Positions 18,325 to 27,134 of a DNA stretch of 64,000 nt are shown one piece after another. Position numbers and translations under genes: made by a program. The notes under the pieces are model-generated. The model was not told the DNA's origin and searched no databases. It worked only from the letters and a program-made list of their open reading frames with translations. Position 1 is the first letter of the stretch. Every line of letters begins with the position of its first letter. Source of the DNA: Verrucomicrobiota bacterium (GTDB lineage: Bacteria > Verrucomicrobiota > Verrucomicrobiia > Opitutales > UBA953); the NCBI GenBank assembly GCA_003569205.1, contig BGOK01000006.1:62001-126000 (forward strand), read 5' to 3'.

Positions 18325-19488
18325 TCACTCGTTCTTCCCGGCCGCAAAATCTGCAAGCGAATCGGAGACCCACTGGCGTTGTTCGACGCTGAGTTCAGGG
18401 AAGATCGGAATACTGAGGACTTCCGCCGAGAGCAGCTCCGAGACGGGTACACTGTCCCCGCCTCGATAGCCCGCCGACGCGAAACATTCCTGGCGATGCA
18501 GCGGAATCGGGTAGTAGATTTCGCAGCCAATCTTGCGGGCGGTGAGATACGCCTTGAGCGCATCGCGACGGCCACCGGTGACCCGGAGGGTGAATTGATT
18601 CCAAATGCCTTGGCCCGAGAAATCCACCGGGAGTAGAATCTTCGCCGTGGCTTCCACGCCTGGTCGGTTCTCCGCGATACCCGCCTGGCCCTTCAGCGCC
18701 GCATGGTAGAAATTCGCATTCCCCGCGCGCGCGCAATTATACTCCGGCAAGTGCGGTAGTTTCAGGTGCAACAACGCGGCTTGGAGCGGATCCATGCGGA
18801 AGTTCGCGCCGACCTCGCGGTGATAATACTTCGGCTGCATGCCGTGCACTCGGAAAATACGCGCTCGGTCCGCGAGGGCGTCGTCCGAAGTCGTCACCAA
18901 GCCCGAATCGCCCATCCCGCCCAAGTTCTTCGACGGGAAGAAGCTGGTGGTTCCCAGATCACCGACCGACATCGTGCTGCGCCCCTGCCAGCGGGCGCCC
19001 ATGGATTGCGCGGCGTCTTCAACGATACGTATGCGATGCGCGGAAGCGAAGGCCTGCAAGGCGACGAGGTCGCAAGACTGGCCGAAGAGGTGCACCGGCA
19101 TGATCGCGCGGGTGCGCGGGCTGACCTTGCGGGCAGCATCAGCCAGATCGATATTGAAATGATGCGGGTCGACGTCGACCCAGACCGGCACACCGCCCAA
19201 GCGCGCGACGGAACCAGCGGTCGCAAAGAAGGTGAAGGACGGCAGGAGGACTTCGTCGCCAGCGCCAATATCGAGGGCCATGAGGGCGAGGAGGAGTGCA
19301 TCCGTACCCGACGAAACGCCAAGGGCGTGCTTGACGCCAAGGAAAGCCGCACAGTCCTTCTCGAAGGCCTCGAGGCGCGGTCCCATGATAAACTGATTGG
19401 AGCGTAAGACGTCGCGAAAGGCGGCCTCGAACTGGGCTTCAAGGGCACGGTTCTGTGGGCCGAGGTCGAGGAGCGGGACGGTGATCAT
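18325..19488 (-). CDS. DegT/DnrJ/EryC1/StrS family PLP aminotransferase
   Basis: A 387-residue fold-type I aminotransferase. It shows the cofactor-binding SSGTDAL segment near residue 60, the VEDAAQS motif at about 156-162 and the PLP-binding lysine K187 in FFPSKNLGG. Family members transaminate keto-sugars bound to nucleotides for surface polysaccharide synthesis. Full length agrees with the family. It lies 30 bases after lgt, in the same direction as the lgt and CBS-protein genes, with no sugar-nucleotide gene next to it; the dehydratase fragment at the far end of the window is a possible partner in the same kind of pathway. The exact substrate is unknown. Confidence 0.92.
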   Translation of the reverse strand: MITVPLLDLGPQNRALEAQFEAAFRDVLRSNQFIMGPRLEAFEKDCAAFLGVKHALGVSSGTDALLLALMALDIGAGDEVLLPSFTFFATAGSVARLGGVPVWVDVDPHHFNIDLADAARKVSPRTRAIMPVHLFGQSCDLVALQAFASAHRIRIVEDAAQSMGARWQGRSTMSVGDLGTTSFFPSKNLGGMGDSGLVTTSDDALADRARIFRVHGMQPKYYHREVGANFRMDPLQAALLHLKLPHLPEYNCARAGNANFYHAALKGQAGIAENRPGVEATAKILLPVDFSGQGIWNQFTLRVTGGRRDALKAYLTARKIGCEIYYPIPLHRQECFASAGYRGGDSVPVSELLSAEVLSIPIFPELSVEQRQWVSDSLADFAAGKNE

Positions 19489-19518
19489 GTCGCAGCCACG
19501 CTTCTCCCACCGACCGCT

Positions 19519-20346
19519 TCAGCGGGCAACATCTTTCGCCCCCGCGCGGGCACGGAAGATAAGGTAAAGGCCACCGATCGCCATCGGCAGGGTCCAGAAC
19601 TGCCCAGCGGTCATTCCAAGAATATAACCGTCCTCGGGCAGGCGGAACCATTCGCTGATAAAGCGCGCCACCGCGTAGAGGAGAAGGAACTCGCCCGCGA
19701 CCTGACCCGGCGGCAAACGCTTCGGGTAACGCCAGAATATCCAAAGCATCGGGAGGAGACCTTCGCCGAAAGCCTCGTAAAGCTGCGACGGGTGCCGCGG
19801 CTCTGGGCCTTCACGTGGAAAAATCACCGCCCAAGGAACCGTGGTCGTACGCCCGACGAGTTCCGCATTTACGAAATTGGCTAAGCGTCCAAAGAGAAGC
19901 CCAGCCGGCGCCAGCGCGCAGACCAAGTCGCCCACCGCTAGGAAAGGTACCCGGCGCGTCCGGGCAAACCAGACGGCCGCTAGGAACACGCCCAGGAAGC
20001 CGCCATGGCTGGCCATGCCGCCTTGCCACACGCGGAAAAGCATGAGCGGATCCGCCATGAATTCATTGCGGGCGTATAAGATCACATGGCCCAAGCGGCC
20101 ACCGAGGACGACCCCCACCATGATTGCGGTAATGAGGGCGGATTCATCGACCACATCGCGGACGGGCGCCACCGCCTGGCGACGCCAGTGGGCTAGGAGC
20201 AAAGCAGCGACGAGGAAACCAGCCGCATAAGAGAGACCATACCAGTGCACCCCGTGTAACGGCCAGCCCTCCGGGAAACGGAAGGCCACTGGGTCGAGGT
20301 CATGCACCCAGTACGCAAGGGACGCCGACACCGCCGCGAGGCTCAT
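19519..20346 (-). CDS. lgt: Prolipoprotein diacylglyceryl transferase
   Basis: A 275-residue polytopic inner-membrane enzyme that adds diacylglycerol from phosphatidylglycerol to the lipobox cysteine of prolipoproteins. The Lgt signature is present as GRLANFVNAELVGR, along with the conserved HGGFLGV histidine and several hydrophobic helices. The N-terminus (SLAAVSASLAYWVHDLDPVAF) and the final helix fit the family. Its start overlaps the end of the upstream CBS-domain gene by 4 bases (ATGA), which implies translational coupling. Confidence 0.96.
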   Translation of the reverse strand: MSLAAVSASLAYWVHDLDPVAFRFPEGWPLHGVHWYGLSYAAGFLVAALLLAHWRRQAVAPVRDVVDESALITAIMVGVVLGGRLGHVILYARNEFMADPLMLFRVWQGGMASHGGFLGVFLAAVWFARTRRVPFLAVGDLVCALAPAGLLFGRLANFVNAELVGRTTTVPWAVIFPREGPEPRHPSQLYEAFGEGLLPMLWIFWRYPKRLPPGQVAGEFLLLYAVARFISEWFRLPEDGYILGMTAGQFWTLPMAIGGLYLIFRARAGAKDVAR

Positions 20347-21431
20347 AGTTTGTTGCCAGCCTCGCCCGAGGGGCGGCGGCCGACGCGGTGTCCGCGTTGC
20401 CGGGCTAGTTCGCGCATATCCGGATGCGGGTCATCCTTCTCATAAATCTCGACGCCCAAGAGCGATTCAAAGACGTCTTCCAGCGTGATCACGCCGGCAA
20501 AGGCGCCGAACTCATCGACGACGACCGCTAACTGCTGATGGGCGCGCACGAGGTCGTGGAGTGCATCCGAGAGGGTCGCATTCTCGGGGACAATATGGGC
20601 TTTACCCATGAGTTCGCGGACCTTCACCTCCCGGCGGCCCTCACCGGCGGCCTTCAAAATATCGCGGCGGCGGACGATGCCGACAATCCGGTCAGGATTC
20701 CCTTCCCACACCGGCAAGCGGCCATGCGGGACGTTCGGATACATGCGGAGCACATCACCAACCGAAAGGTCGACATCCACCGCCGTGACCACGGGCCGCG
20801 GCGTGAGGACCTGCGAAACCGGGATGTCATCGAGGCGGACGGCGTTGGCGACTAAGGTGCTCTCAGCCTGCGTGATCTTGCCTTCGCGGGCGGCGGCCTG
20901 CGCCATACTGCCGATATCCGCATCCGCGCGATCAATCCCCGGCTCTTCCGGCGGTGCTAAGGAATCGTGTAATTTACCAAAACTCCGTAACACGGAAGCG
21001 GCTCCTCGCACCAAGGAAAGCGTCGGCGCAATCCGCGGCGCGAGCGAGATGCGGAGGTGCATCCCGAGCTTACGGGGGAGCATCACAGTCAGCCACGACA
21101 TCAGGAAAGAAACGGCGACAATCGCTAGGGCAATCCCCGCGGCTATCTGCCAACCTGCAAAAGCCTTATCCATGAGCCTATCCCCGAGCAGGATGCCCCC
21201 GAGCAAGGCACTCATCCCGACGAAGGCCGCCGTCAGGACTTCGAAAGCCGCCAAGGTATTGCCTTGGTCACCACGGCAACGCTCCAAGGCCACGGCCGCC
21301 TTCGCATCTTGCCGGCGTAACTCTTCGATTTCCCCCGGGGAAAAGGCGGCCACGACGCCTGCCACAAGCGAAACGCCAGCGGCACTGCCGTTTAGGAGGA
21401 TAAAGAGAGGCCAAAGAAAACCAACGTCCAT
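20343..21431 (-). CDS. CNNM/CorC-family membrane protein with CBS pair
   Basis: A 362-residue protein. The N-terminal 170 residues hold several hydrophobic helices of the DUF21/CNNM type (MDVGFLWPLFILLNG; VGMSALLGGILL; IAAGIALAIVAVSFL). Two CBS domains follow (LTPRPVVTAVDVDLSVGDV through VVVDEFGAFAGVITLEDV). The motif DEFGAFAGVITLED is typical. Family members are linked to magnesium or other divalent-cation export and to haemolysin-type annotations. No CorC_HlyC domain is evident after the CBS pair; the protein ends within about 40 residues. It is the first gene of the unit with lgt and the DegT aminotransferase. Confidence 0.88.
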   Translation of the reverse strand: MDVGFLWPLFILLNGSAAGVSLVAGVVAAFSPGEIEELRRQDAKAAVALERCRGDQGNTLAAFEVLTAAFVGMSALLGGILLGDRLMDKAFAGWQIAAGIALAIVAVSFLMSWLTVMLPRKLGMHLRISLAPRIAPTLSLVRGAASVLRSFGKLHDSLAPPEEPGIDRADADIGSMAQAAAREGKITQAESTLVANAVRLDDIPVSQVLTPRPVVTAVDVDLSVGDVLRMYPNVPHGRLPVWEGNPDRIVGIVRRRDILKAAGEGRREVKVRELMGKAHIVPENATLSDALHDLVRAHQQLAVVVDEFGAFAGVITLEDVFESLLGVEIYEKDDPHPDMRELARQRGHRVGRRPSGEAGNKL

Positions 21432-21520
21432 AAGAGCGGGGAACCTAGGGCGATGGGTTGCCGTTGGCGAGGGAGAATCCCGACATTGACCGCGAAGGGC
21501 TCGATGGAAACAATCCAGCC

Positions 21521-21901
21521 ATGAACCCCCGCGAGCTTAAAATCGTCTCGGCCCTGGCCGTCTTCCTTTCCGCCGCCCTCCCTACCGCTGTGGGTGCCGT
21601 GGCCTTCCGCGCCCAGCCCATTCTCATCTCCCTTATCCAAGGTGAACCCGGCGCACTGCCTGCAGTGACTGGCTTCTTCTTCAATTATTTCACCGCGGCA
21701 CTTCTCACCCTGCTCGTACTCGGCGCCATCGCGACCTGGGTCGCCGTCAAAGGCTACCGCCAAGCGGATGAGGAAGGCGCTAGCAAGATGGCCACGCTGC
21801 TCGTCGCCGTCTGCTTCTCGGCCGTCGCCAGCGTGGGCTTCCTGACGCTCTTCATCCTCTCGACCGCGCTCCCGCTTTACACGAGGCTGACAAATCGCTG
21901 A
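21521..21901 (+). CDS. Small membrane protein, three helices, unknown
   Basis: A 126-residue protein from the ATG at 21521 (an upstream in-frame start adds 21 charged residues with no support). Three hydrophobic segments lie at about residues 8-28, 53-75 and 90-115. The loop after helix 2 (KGYRQADEEGASK) is charged. No family is recognised. It overlaps the end of the convergent pabC-like gene by 25 bases and is divergent from the CBS-domain gene, so it is a single-gene unit. Cytoplasmic-membrane location is predicted from composition only. Confidence 0.7.
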   Translation: MNPRELKIVSALAVFLSAALPTAVGAVAFRAQPILISLIQGEPGALPAVTGFFFNYFTAALLTLLVLGAIATWVAVKGYRQADEEGASKMATLLVAVCFSAVASVGFLTLFILSTALPLYTRLTNR

Positions 21902-22734
21902 GCACGCCACGCCGCCAAGTCGGCCAAGCGGGCGTGGGCTTCGGCCTGATCGGAGGAGGGCAGCCACTGCACTTCCCCTGCGGTCGTTTGGTAACGACGG
22001 GCCAAAACCGCCCCAGCGGTGAAGGTGGAGCGCAAGACGACGACCGAACGAGCGTCCAGCGGGAATGGCACGGCCACGTCGACGCAGGTCCGCCCGGCTT
22101 GTGCCGCGATTGAACGGAACTGTGCTGCCACCGTGCCTGCTAAGCGTCCGGTGGAAATCGCCGGGAAACACCAGCGCTCACCATCCCACCAGGCCAAGGA
22201 ACTCCGCGTGGCTTCGCTCACATGACCAGCCGCGTCGCACTGGACGCCTTCGGTATCGCCCCGATCGGCGATGGATTTAAGTTCACGCCAGGCGGTGGCG
22301 GAATTCTGCCAAGGCCCGCTCTTGGGGCGCGGCAACCACTCCGGTGCGTCGCGCCGCGTCTGTAGCGCAAATAAATCTATCTCGGACGGGGTCGGTGGCA
22401 GTGGCCGCACGCTGACCCATTCGCGCGCTAAGGCATCGGGGCGGGCCGCCACGATTAAACGAACGATGGCGTCGGTGAGGTTGGCTGACGCCAGTAACTT
22501 GTGGAGAATCGGCGCCCAGGCTTCCGAGGAGGGACCAGCGCCCAAGTGCAGGCGGCACGGGTCGAGCCCAAGGCGCGGACAGGCTAAGGCCAAACGCGCG
22601 AGGTGATCGGCGAGGCAAGCGACCTTACCACCGCGGAGCGCGAAGGTTTCGAAGAGACACCGCCCAGGCTGAAGGGTCGCCACGTCAGCGCCCTCTGGGA
22701 CATTTAGGTAATCACCGGAACACCAAGCTAGCAT
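21877..22734 (-). CDS. pabC: Class IV PLP aminotransferase, probable aminodeoxychorismate lyase
   Basis: A 285-residue fold-type IV protein. RCLFETFALRGGKV followed by LADHLARL is the usual N-terminal start of the family. A lysine in RELKSIAD and the segment GHVSEATRSSLAWWDG match the PLP-lysine and phosphate-binding regions. It starts 7 bases before the end of the chorismate-using gene upstream, the arrangement expected for pabB-pabC, so a role in converting aminodeoxychorismate to p-aminobenzoate for folate is likely. D-amino-acid or branched-chain aminotransferase activity cannot be excluded from sequence alone. Confidence 0.82.
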   Translation of the reverse strand: MLAWCSGDYLNVPEGADVATLQPGRCLFETFALRGGKVACLADHLARLALACPRLGLDPCRLHLGAGPSSEAWAPILHKLLASANLTDAIVRLIVAARPDALAREWVSVRPLPPTPSEIDLFALQTRRDAPEWLPRPKSGPWQNSATAWRELKSIADRGDTEGVQCDAAGHVSEATRSSLAWWDGERWCFPAISTGRLAGTVAAQFRSIAAQAGRTCVDVAVPFPLDARSVVVLRSTFTAGAVLARRYQTTAGEVQWLPSSDQAEAHARLADLAAWRAQRFVSLV

Positions 22735-24206
22735 GGAGGTAAAGCGGTGCGCGCGGCCGCCAGTAAGGGAGCCTGCGCCTTGCGCCAGGATTCCGCGTGT
22801 TCACGTTCGGGGAGAGAGTCGGCGACAATGCCCGCACCCGCTTGAACAAAGCTGCGACCGCCCGTCGTCCACAGGGACCGAATAATAATATTCAAGCACA
22901 GGTCACCATTAGCCCCGACCCAGCCGATGGAGCCGGTATAGAAACCACGGGCCACGGGCTCGAGTTCTGCGATGATTTGCATCGTCCGAACCTTCGGTGC
23001 CCCGGTGATGGTGCCACCTGGAAACAACGCCCGCACGACTTCGGCTGGACCCACCCCGGCGGCCAAGCGGCCTTCCACTTGCGAGACGAGGTGCATAACG
23101 TGCGAGTATTTCTCCACCGCCATGAACTCCGGCACATGCACCGAGCCTGGCGCCGCAACGCGGCCAACATCGTTGCGTAATAAGTCGACCAGCATCAAGT
23201 GCTCGGCCCGTTCTTTAGTGTCGCCCGAAAGTTCTTTTACCCACGCCGCGTCCGCCGCCGCATCGGCGCCGCGCGGGCGCGTCCCCGCAATCGGCCGAGA
23301 AGCAATGCGCCCACCCGTCACTTCGACTAACAGCTCGGGGGAGCCGCAGGCTAAGGTGCCAGTCGGCAGACTCAGCAAGCCCATGTAAGGCGAGGGATTC
23401 GCTTGGCGCAGGGAGGCGTAGGCGAGCGCCGGATCGACCACGGGCACCTCAAGGCGAGTCGAGAGGTTCACCTGATAAGTATCCCCCGCGGAGATATAGG
23501 CCAGTACCTGCCGAACGGCGGCTGCAAATTCCGGAAGCGGTAAAGACTCCGCTACCGGCGTCGCAGGCAAAGCCGCCGACCCGAGCAGTGGCGCTGCGGA
23601 CGTACAGGCCTCGTGCCAAATTTGGGCCAAGGCTTGCGCCCGACCTTGGGCTGACCGCCAGATTGGTTCGTGCCGACCGGCCGCAGGACAAAGCACCACC
23701 ACCGTCAGTTCGTGTTTGGCGTCATCGTAAACGTACGCTTCCGTGGCCTCCAGAAAAACGGCGGAGGGACAAGGCACGTCCGCATGGGCGGAGTGTACGG
23801 GCTCGAACTGCGTGGCCAGCTCATAGCCGAGTGCCACGATTAGACCGCCTTGAAAAACAGGCCAGCCGGAGAAAGTCGGGGCTCGGTGCTCTTGCGACCA
23901 ACGGCGTAAGGCATCCAAGGGTTTCTCGGCGTCACCTTCTTGAGCGCCATCAGCCGCATGCACAACGACGCGGGCATCAGCGGCGAAGACCGTGGCACGG
24001 GCCGAGGTCGGTACCGCAATGGTGAGACTGCCCGTGCGACCGCTTTCCAGGACGGCATGGAAGCGACCGCGGAGTAAGGCACGCCAATCCGCCGGCAGGC
24101 CAGTCGCGGCAAAACGGGCGAGGTAAGGGAGGTGCGTCCAGCCCGCACCCGCCGTCGCCCATTCGGCGAGCGTCGTTTCGGCGAGCATGAGTGGCGCGTT
24201 ATTCAC
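22728..24206 (-). CDS. pabB: Chorismate-binding enzyme, aminodeoxychorismate synthase component I-like
   Basis: A 492-residue member of the anthranilate synthase I / PabB family. The C-terminal chorismate-binding domain contains GSPELLVEV, SRPIAGTRPRG, LVDLLRNDVGR, the EKYSHVMHLVS segment and FPGGTITGAPKVR, all intact. It would aminate chorismate with ammonia from a glutaminase partner, but no pabA/trpG lies in the window. The motif PIAGTR has Ala where E. coli PabB has the catalytic Lys (PIKGT), a feature shared with TrpE; the adjoining pabC-like gene still favours p-aminobenzoate synthesis. It overlaps the preceding small gene by 8 bases and pabC by 7. Confidence 0.88.
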   Translation of the reverse strand: MNNAPLMLAETTLAEWATAGAGWTHLPYLARFAATGLPADWRALLRGRFHAVLESGRTGSLTIAVPTSARATVFAADARVVVHAADGAQEGDAEKPLDALRRWSQEHRAPTFSGWPVFQGGLIVALGYELATQFEPVHSAHADVPCPSAVFLEATEAYVYDDAKHELTVVVLCPAAGRHEPIWRSAQGRAQALAQIWHEACTSAAPLLGSAALPATPVAESLPLPEFAAAVRQVLAYISAGDTYQVNLSTRLEVPVVDPALAYASLRQANPSPYMGLLSLPTGTLACGSPELLVEVTGGRIASRPIAGTRPRGADAAADAAWVKELSGDTKERAEHLMLVDLLRNDVGRVAAPGSVHVPEFMAVEKYSHVMHLVSQVEGRLAAGVGPAEVVRALFPGGTITGAPKVRTMQIIAELEPVARGFYTGSIGWVGANGDLCLNIIIRSLWTTGGRSFVQAGAGIVADSLPEREHAESWRKAQAPLLAAARTALPPC

Positions 24207-24495
24207 CGGTAAAATTAATCAAGTAGCCCGCCAAGTCTGTCGACGTGAGAATCTTCCGGGCCTGTTCGACGGTGATGCCGTAGACGTGTAACTCCTGCCG
24301 CGAGCCCTTTGAGACGACGGTGACGCGCAAGCCGCCCTCTAACGCCATGACCTTGATCGAATGTCGGCGCGCCCCGACCCGCGCCTGGATGACGCCGCGA
24401 GAGACGCGGCCGTATTTCTCAAGTAGGTCAACAACGGGGCGAGCGGCGTCCGTGACGGTAGTATGCGTGCCCGCACGACCGCGCCCCTTAGCCAT
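24199..24495 (-). CDS. Conserved small protein, unknown
   Basis: A 98-residue basic protein starting at the ATG at 24495, one base after the stop codon of the M24 peptidase gene (a TTG 9 bases upstream is also in frame). It begins MAKGRGRAGTHTTVTD and predicts alternating strands and a short helix: RRHSIKVMALEGGLRVTVVSK is a clear amphipathic beta pair. It resembles DUF2103-type proteins, but I am not sure of that match. It overlaps the start of pabB by 8 bases, so the four genes from 25690 to 21877 look like one operon. The function is not known. Confidence 0.7.
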   Translation of the reverse strand: MAKGRGRAGTHTTVTDAARPVVDLLEKYGRVSRGVIQARVGARRHSIKVMALEGGLRVTVVSKGSRQELHVYGITVEQARKILTSTDLAGYLINFTGE

Positions 24496-24496
24496 C

Positions 24497-25690
24497 TCAG
24501 GCAATCTCCCAGTTATAGGGATGCTTCGAGAGTAGTTCGCAGCCCGTCTTTGTGATCACGACGCAATCTTCGAAGCGGCAACCACCGATGCCCGGATAAT
24601 AAAGCCCAGGCTCGACCGTGATGGCATTGCCGGCGACCAGGGGGTTCGGGTTTCGCAAAGACAGGAAAGGCTCTTCATGGATGTCATATCCTAGGCCATG
24701 ACCTGAGCCATGGAAGAAGCCGACGTAGACGCCTTGCTTGTTTGGTCCGGTCTCGTAGCCGAGCGACTTGAAGTAATCGACGGGGATACGATGGATCTCC
24801 GCCCCGGTGACGCCGGCGCGCAGGGCCTTGATGATGCGGCCGTGGGCGGCCTTGACAGCTTCGACCATTTTCCGCTGAGCGGGCGTAGCCTTACCCTTTA
24901 AGTAGGTCCGGGTCATGTCGCCGTAATGCCACGAGGCTAGATCACGCGGGAAGATATCGAGGACGAGCAGTTGGTTGGCGTGGATCGGTCCCGTCCCCTT
25001 GTTATGGCAGTCGACCGCCTGATCGCCCGGAGCACAAATCAGGCCGGTGTCACAGAGGGCTCCAGCCCGAACCGTCGCCGCCTGCACTTCTGACTGCAGG
25101 ATCTCGGACGTAAGGACTTTACCCATCCAAATTAAGCGCCCCTTCTTGTCGGGCCGAGCTTCTGCAAGAATTTTTTCAACCGCGGTGAAGCCGGCACAAG
25201 CGGCGCGGTTGCCGGCGCGAATGCCGTCGAGCTCGGCCTTCGTCTTCACCCAGCGCTGCGGGAAAAGTGCGGGGGTCGAACGTTCATCGCGCGAGGACCC
25301 CGTAGCGACCAGCTCCAAGCCGAGTTCCTGCAAGCGCAAGAACAGGGTGACGGGGAAATCGCCGGGCACGCGGAACTTCTTCACCCCGCGCTGCAAGGCC
25401 GCGAACACGATGGCATCGGCGATAGCAGCGGTCGGGTTGTTCCGGCGCAGGTCGGCAATGATTTCCGTCGAGTTAAGCACCTCATCCAAGTCGGATTCGG
25501 CCTTCGCTCGACCGACTTCCAATAAGGGTAATAGCCCGACCTTGCGGCCTTGGGCGCTGAAAGCTGGGAATGGATCGGAGGCATGGAAGCCGGAGAACCA
25601 CCGCAGGTCGGCATTCTTGGTCGGCGTCGCCATGAGCAGGACATCGTCCTGGCGGGGGGCCGTCTTCTTTTTAGTCGTCGGGCGAGGCAT
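24497..25690 (-). CDS. M24 family metallopeptidase (Xaa-Pro aminopeptidase-like)
   Basis: A 397-residue protein with a creatinase-type N-terminal domain and a pita-bread catalytic domain. The five metal ligands are all visible in order: Asp in VLDIFP, Asp in HYGDMTR, His in GSGHGLGYDIHE, Glu in ITVEPGLYY and Glu in CRFEDCVV. This arrangement supports a dinuclear-metal aminopeptidase that removes N-terminal residues next to proline, acting in the cytoplasm. The first dozen residues (Lys-rich) are probably disordered. It heads the gene set leading into pabB and pabC. Confidence 0.9.
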   Translation of the reverse strand: MPRPTTKKKTAPRQDDVLLMATPTKNADLRWFSGFHASDPFPAFSAQGRKVGLLPLLEVGRAKAESDLDEVLNSTEIIADLRRNNPTAAIADAIVFAALQRGVKKFRVPGDFPVTLFLRLQELGLELVATGSSRDERSTPALFPQRWVKTKAELDGIRAGNRAACAGFTAVEKILAEARPDKKGRLIWMGKVLTSEILQSEVQAATVRAGALCDTGLICAPGDQAVDCHNKGTGPIHANQLLVLDIFPRDLASWHYGDMTRTYLKGKATPAQRKMVEAVKAAHGRIIKALRAGVTGAEIHRIPVDYFKSLGYETGPNKQGVYVGFFHGSGHGLGYDIHEEPFLSLRNPNPLVAGNAITVEPGLYYPGIGGCRFEDCVVITKTGCELLSKHPYNWEIA

Positions 25691-25790
25691 AGGTGCAAGA
25701 TGACGATGGGCGAACGGGCGGAAAGCGCAAACACGCGTGCCCTCGGCTTGACTGGGGACGGGGGGCGGGCAATTCTGGGCGTCCTTTCGC

Positions 25791-25864
25791 GCGGGTATCG
25801 TTCAGTGGTAGGACCCCACTTTCCCATAGTGGTGACACCAGTTCAAATCTGGTTACCCGCTCCA
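25791..25864 (+). tRNA. tRNA-Gly (anticodon CCC)
   Basis: The acceptor GCGGGTA/TACCCGC, D arm, anticodon stem CCACT/AGTGG with loop TTCCCAT (anticodon CCC), T arm with loop TTCAAAT, discriminator T and encoded CCA are all present. It is nearly identical to the second tRNA-Gly 83 bases downstream, differing in the anticodon loop, at one T-loop base and at the discriminator. Confidence 0.95.
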
Positions 25865-25947
25865 AAGGATAACCACCCGAGGCTAGCCTAGGCCGAGGTA
25901 GGCTTGACCTCGCCCGCCCCACTAGGAATAGTTGCCGTCCTGGCCAC

Positions 25948-26021
25948 GCGGGTATCGTTCAGTGGTAGGACCCCACTCTTCCAAAGTGGTGACACCAGTT
26001 CGAATCTGGTTACCCGCACCA
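25948..26021 (+). tRNA. tRNA-Gly (anticodon TCC)
   Basis: The acceptor GCGGGTA/TACCCGC, anticodon stem CCACT/AGTGG with loop CTTCCAA (anticodon TCC), T loop TTCGAAT, discriminator A and encoded CCA form a complete tRNA. Together with the CCC isoacceptor it reads GGA and GGG glycine codons. The convergent HNH gene ends 14 bases downstream. Confidence 0.96.
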
Positions 26022-26035
26022 AGGAGGCTCCGGCT

Positions 26036-26668
26036 TCAGTTCCGCCAAGGCAATTGACCAGCGGGGGCGACCTCGAGGAACTCCTTCCAGGCCACCTGTT
26101 CTTCCAGCGCCAAGGAAGAAGCGACCACGAGCCGCCACTTCGGTTTTGCGGGCGGACGACGGAGGCTCATGCCCGCCTGCTCAGGGAGACGGTTCGCTTT
26201 CCGAGAATTACAGCGCACACAGGCCGTCACGATATTCTCCCAGTTGGTCTTACCGCCGACATCGCGCGGGACGACGTGATCAAGGTTCAGTTCTTCCTCC
26301 CGAAAGACGCGGCCACAATACTGACAGGTATGGGCGTCACGGAGGTAGACATTGCGGCGACTAAAGCGAATTTCGCGGCGGGGCACGCGATCGTAGGCCC
26401 CTAGGAGTAAAACGCGCGGCATGCGTAACACGATACACGGCGAACGGATGGCCTCCGCTGCGGGCGGCGGTACCGCCAAGGAATAAGTAACCCATTCAGC
26501 AGCCGCAAAAATCCGGTGGCCGGACTCATCCGAATGCACGACGGAGGCGCGGCCGCGAAAGAGTAGACTCATGGCGCGCAGGGTGCCGACGATGTTCACC
26601 GGCTGCCAGAGGCGGTTCAAGACGAGCACGCGATGGTCAGGACGAGGTGGCAAGGCGAGGGTAACCAT
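26036..26668 (-). CDS. HNH endonuclease family protein
   Basis: A 210-residue protein with a central HNH domain: CQYC, then LNLDHVVPRDVGG, then NIVTACVRCNSRK. The two CxxC pairs would bind a structural zinc and the His-Asn-His core a catalytic metal. The N-terminal 90 residues begin VLVLNRLWQPVNI, the form typical of the widespread stand-alone bacterial HNH proteins, whose physiological role is not settled. It is not part of an intron or a restriction system here. It lies 44 bases downstream of the split rodZ-like gene in the same direction. Confidence 0.9.
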   Translation of the reverse strand: MVTLALPPRPDHRVLVLNRLWQPVNIVGTLRAMSLLFRGRASVVHSDESGHRIFAAAEWVTYSLAVPPPAAEAIRSPCIVLRMPRVLLLGAYDRVPRREIRFSRRNVYLRDAHTCQYCGRVFREEELNLDHVVPRDVGGKTNWENIVTACVRCNSRKANRLPEQAGMSLRRPPAKPKWRLVVASSLALEEQVAWKEFLEVAPAGQLPWRN

Positions 26669-26712
26669 ACCCGCTCCACCGCCTCGGTCAACAGCGGCTC
26701 AAACGTTGTTCC

Positions 26713-27075
26713 TTAACGGGGTGATGCCGGCGCCTTGGAGGGCACAGCCTTGGCCGGGACCGTCTTCGCGGGAGCCGACTTTCCTGGCGGTGGGGTCGGG
26801 GGCGGAGGCACTGAATCGACATCCTCAAACGTCGCCATCTGCCGACCATAAACGTCCTTCTCTGGCTTATAAGGAAAACCGTCGATCGTGACCGCGAGGT
26901 TTTCAATCGCATTAGAAGTGATGGTAAATCCACCCTTCACGGTGACAAAGATTTCCCTGCCCCGTGAGCCTAGGACTTGGTTGTAACGGATCTCTCCAGA
27001 ATTAGTTTCGCGCAAGAGGCAGCTCGTGCCGCTTTGTAAGGCCGTGACCCCGACCAAATGGGGACGACCCACCAA
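26713..27075 (-). CDS. C-terminal (periplasmic) part of frameshifted RodZ-like protein
   Basis: About 120 residues with a compact beta domain (VTALQSGTSCLLRE, VLGSRGREIFVTVKGG, FTITSNAIENLAVTIDG) that matches the C-terminal DUF4115 domain of RodZ, followed by a Pro/Ala/Lys-rich tail. The frame is open upstream to 27134, where it would encode a Ser/Pro/Lys linker, and it runs on from the HTH-TM frame at 27135-27533 if one T is added to the T7 run at 27140-27146. The annotated start is TTG with no export signal. The best reading is one gene of about 270 residues broken at the homopolymer. Confidence 0.75.
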   Translation of the reverse strand: MVGRPHLVGVTALQSGTSCLLRETNSGEIRYNQVLGSRGREIFVTVKGGFTITSNAIENLAVTIDGFPYKPEKDVYGRQMATFEDVDSVPPPPTPPPGKSAPAKTVPAKAVPSKAPASPR

Positions 27076-27134
27076 GACAACTGGCGCCGTGGCTTTCTTA
27101 GGCTGGGCGGGTTGGCTCGTCCCGGAAGACGAGC

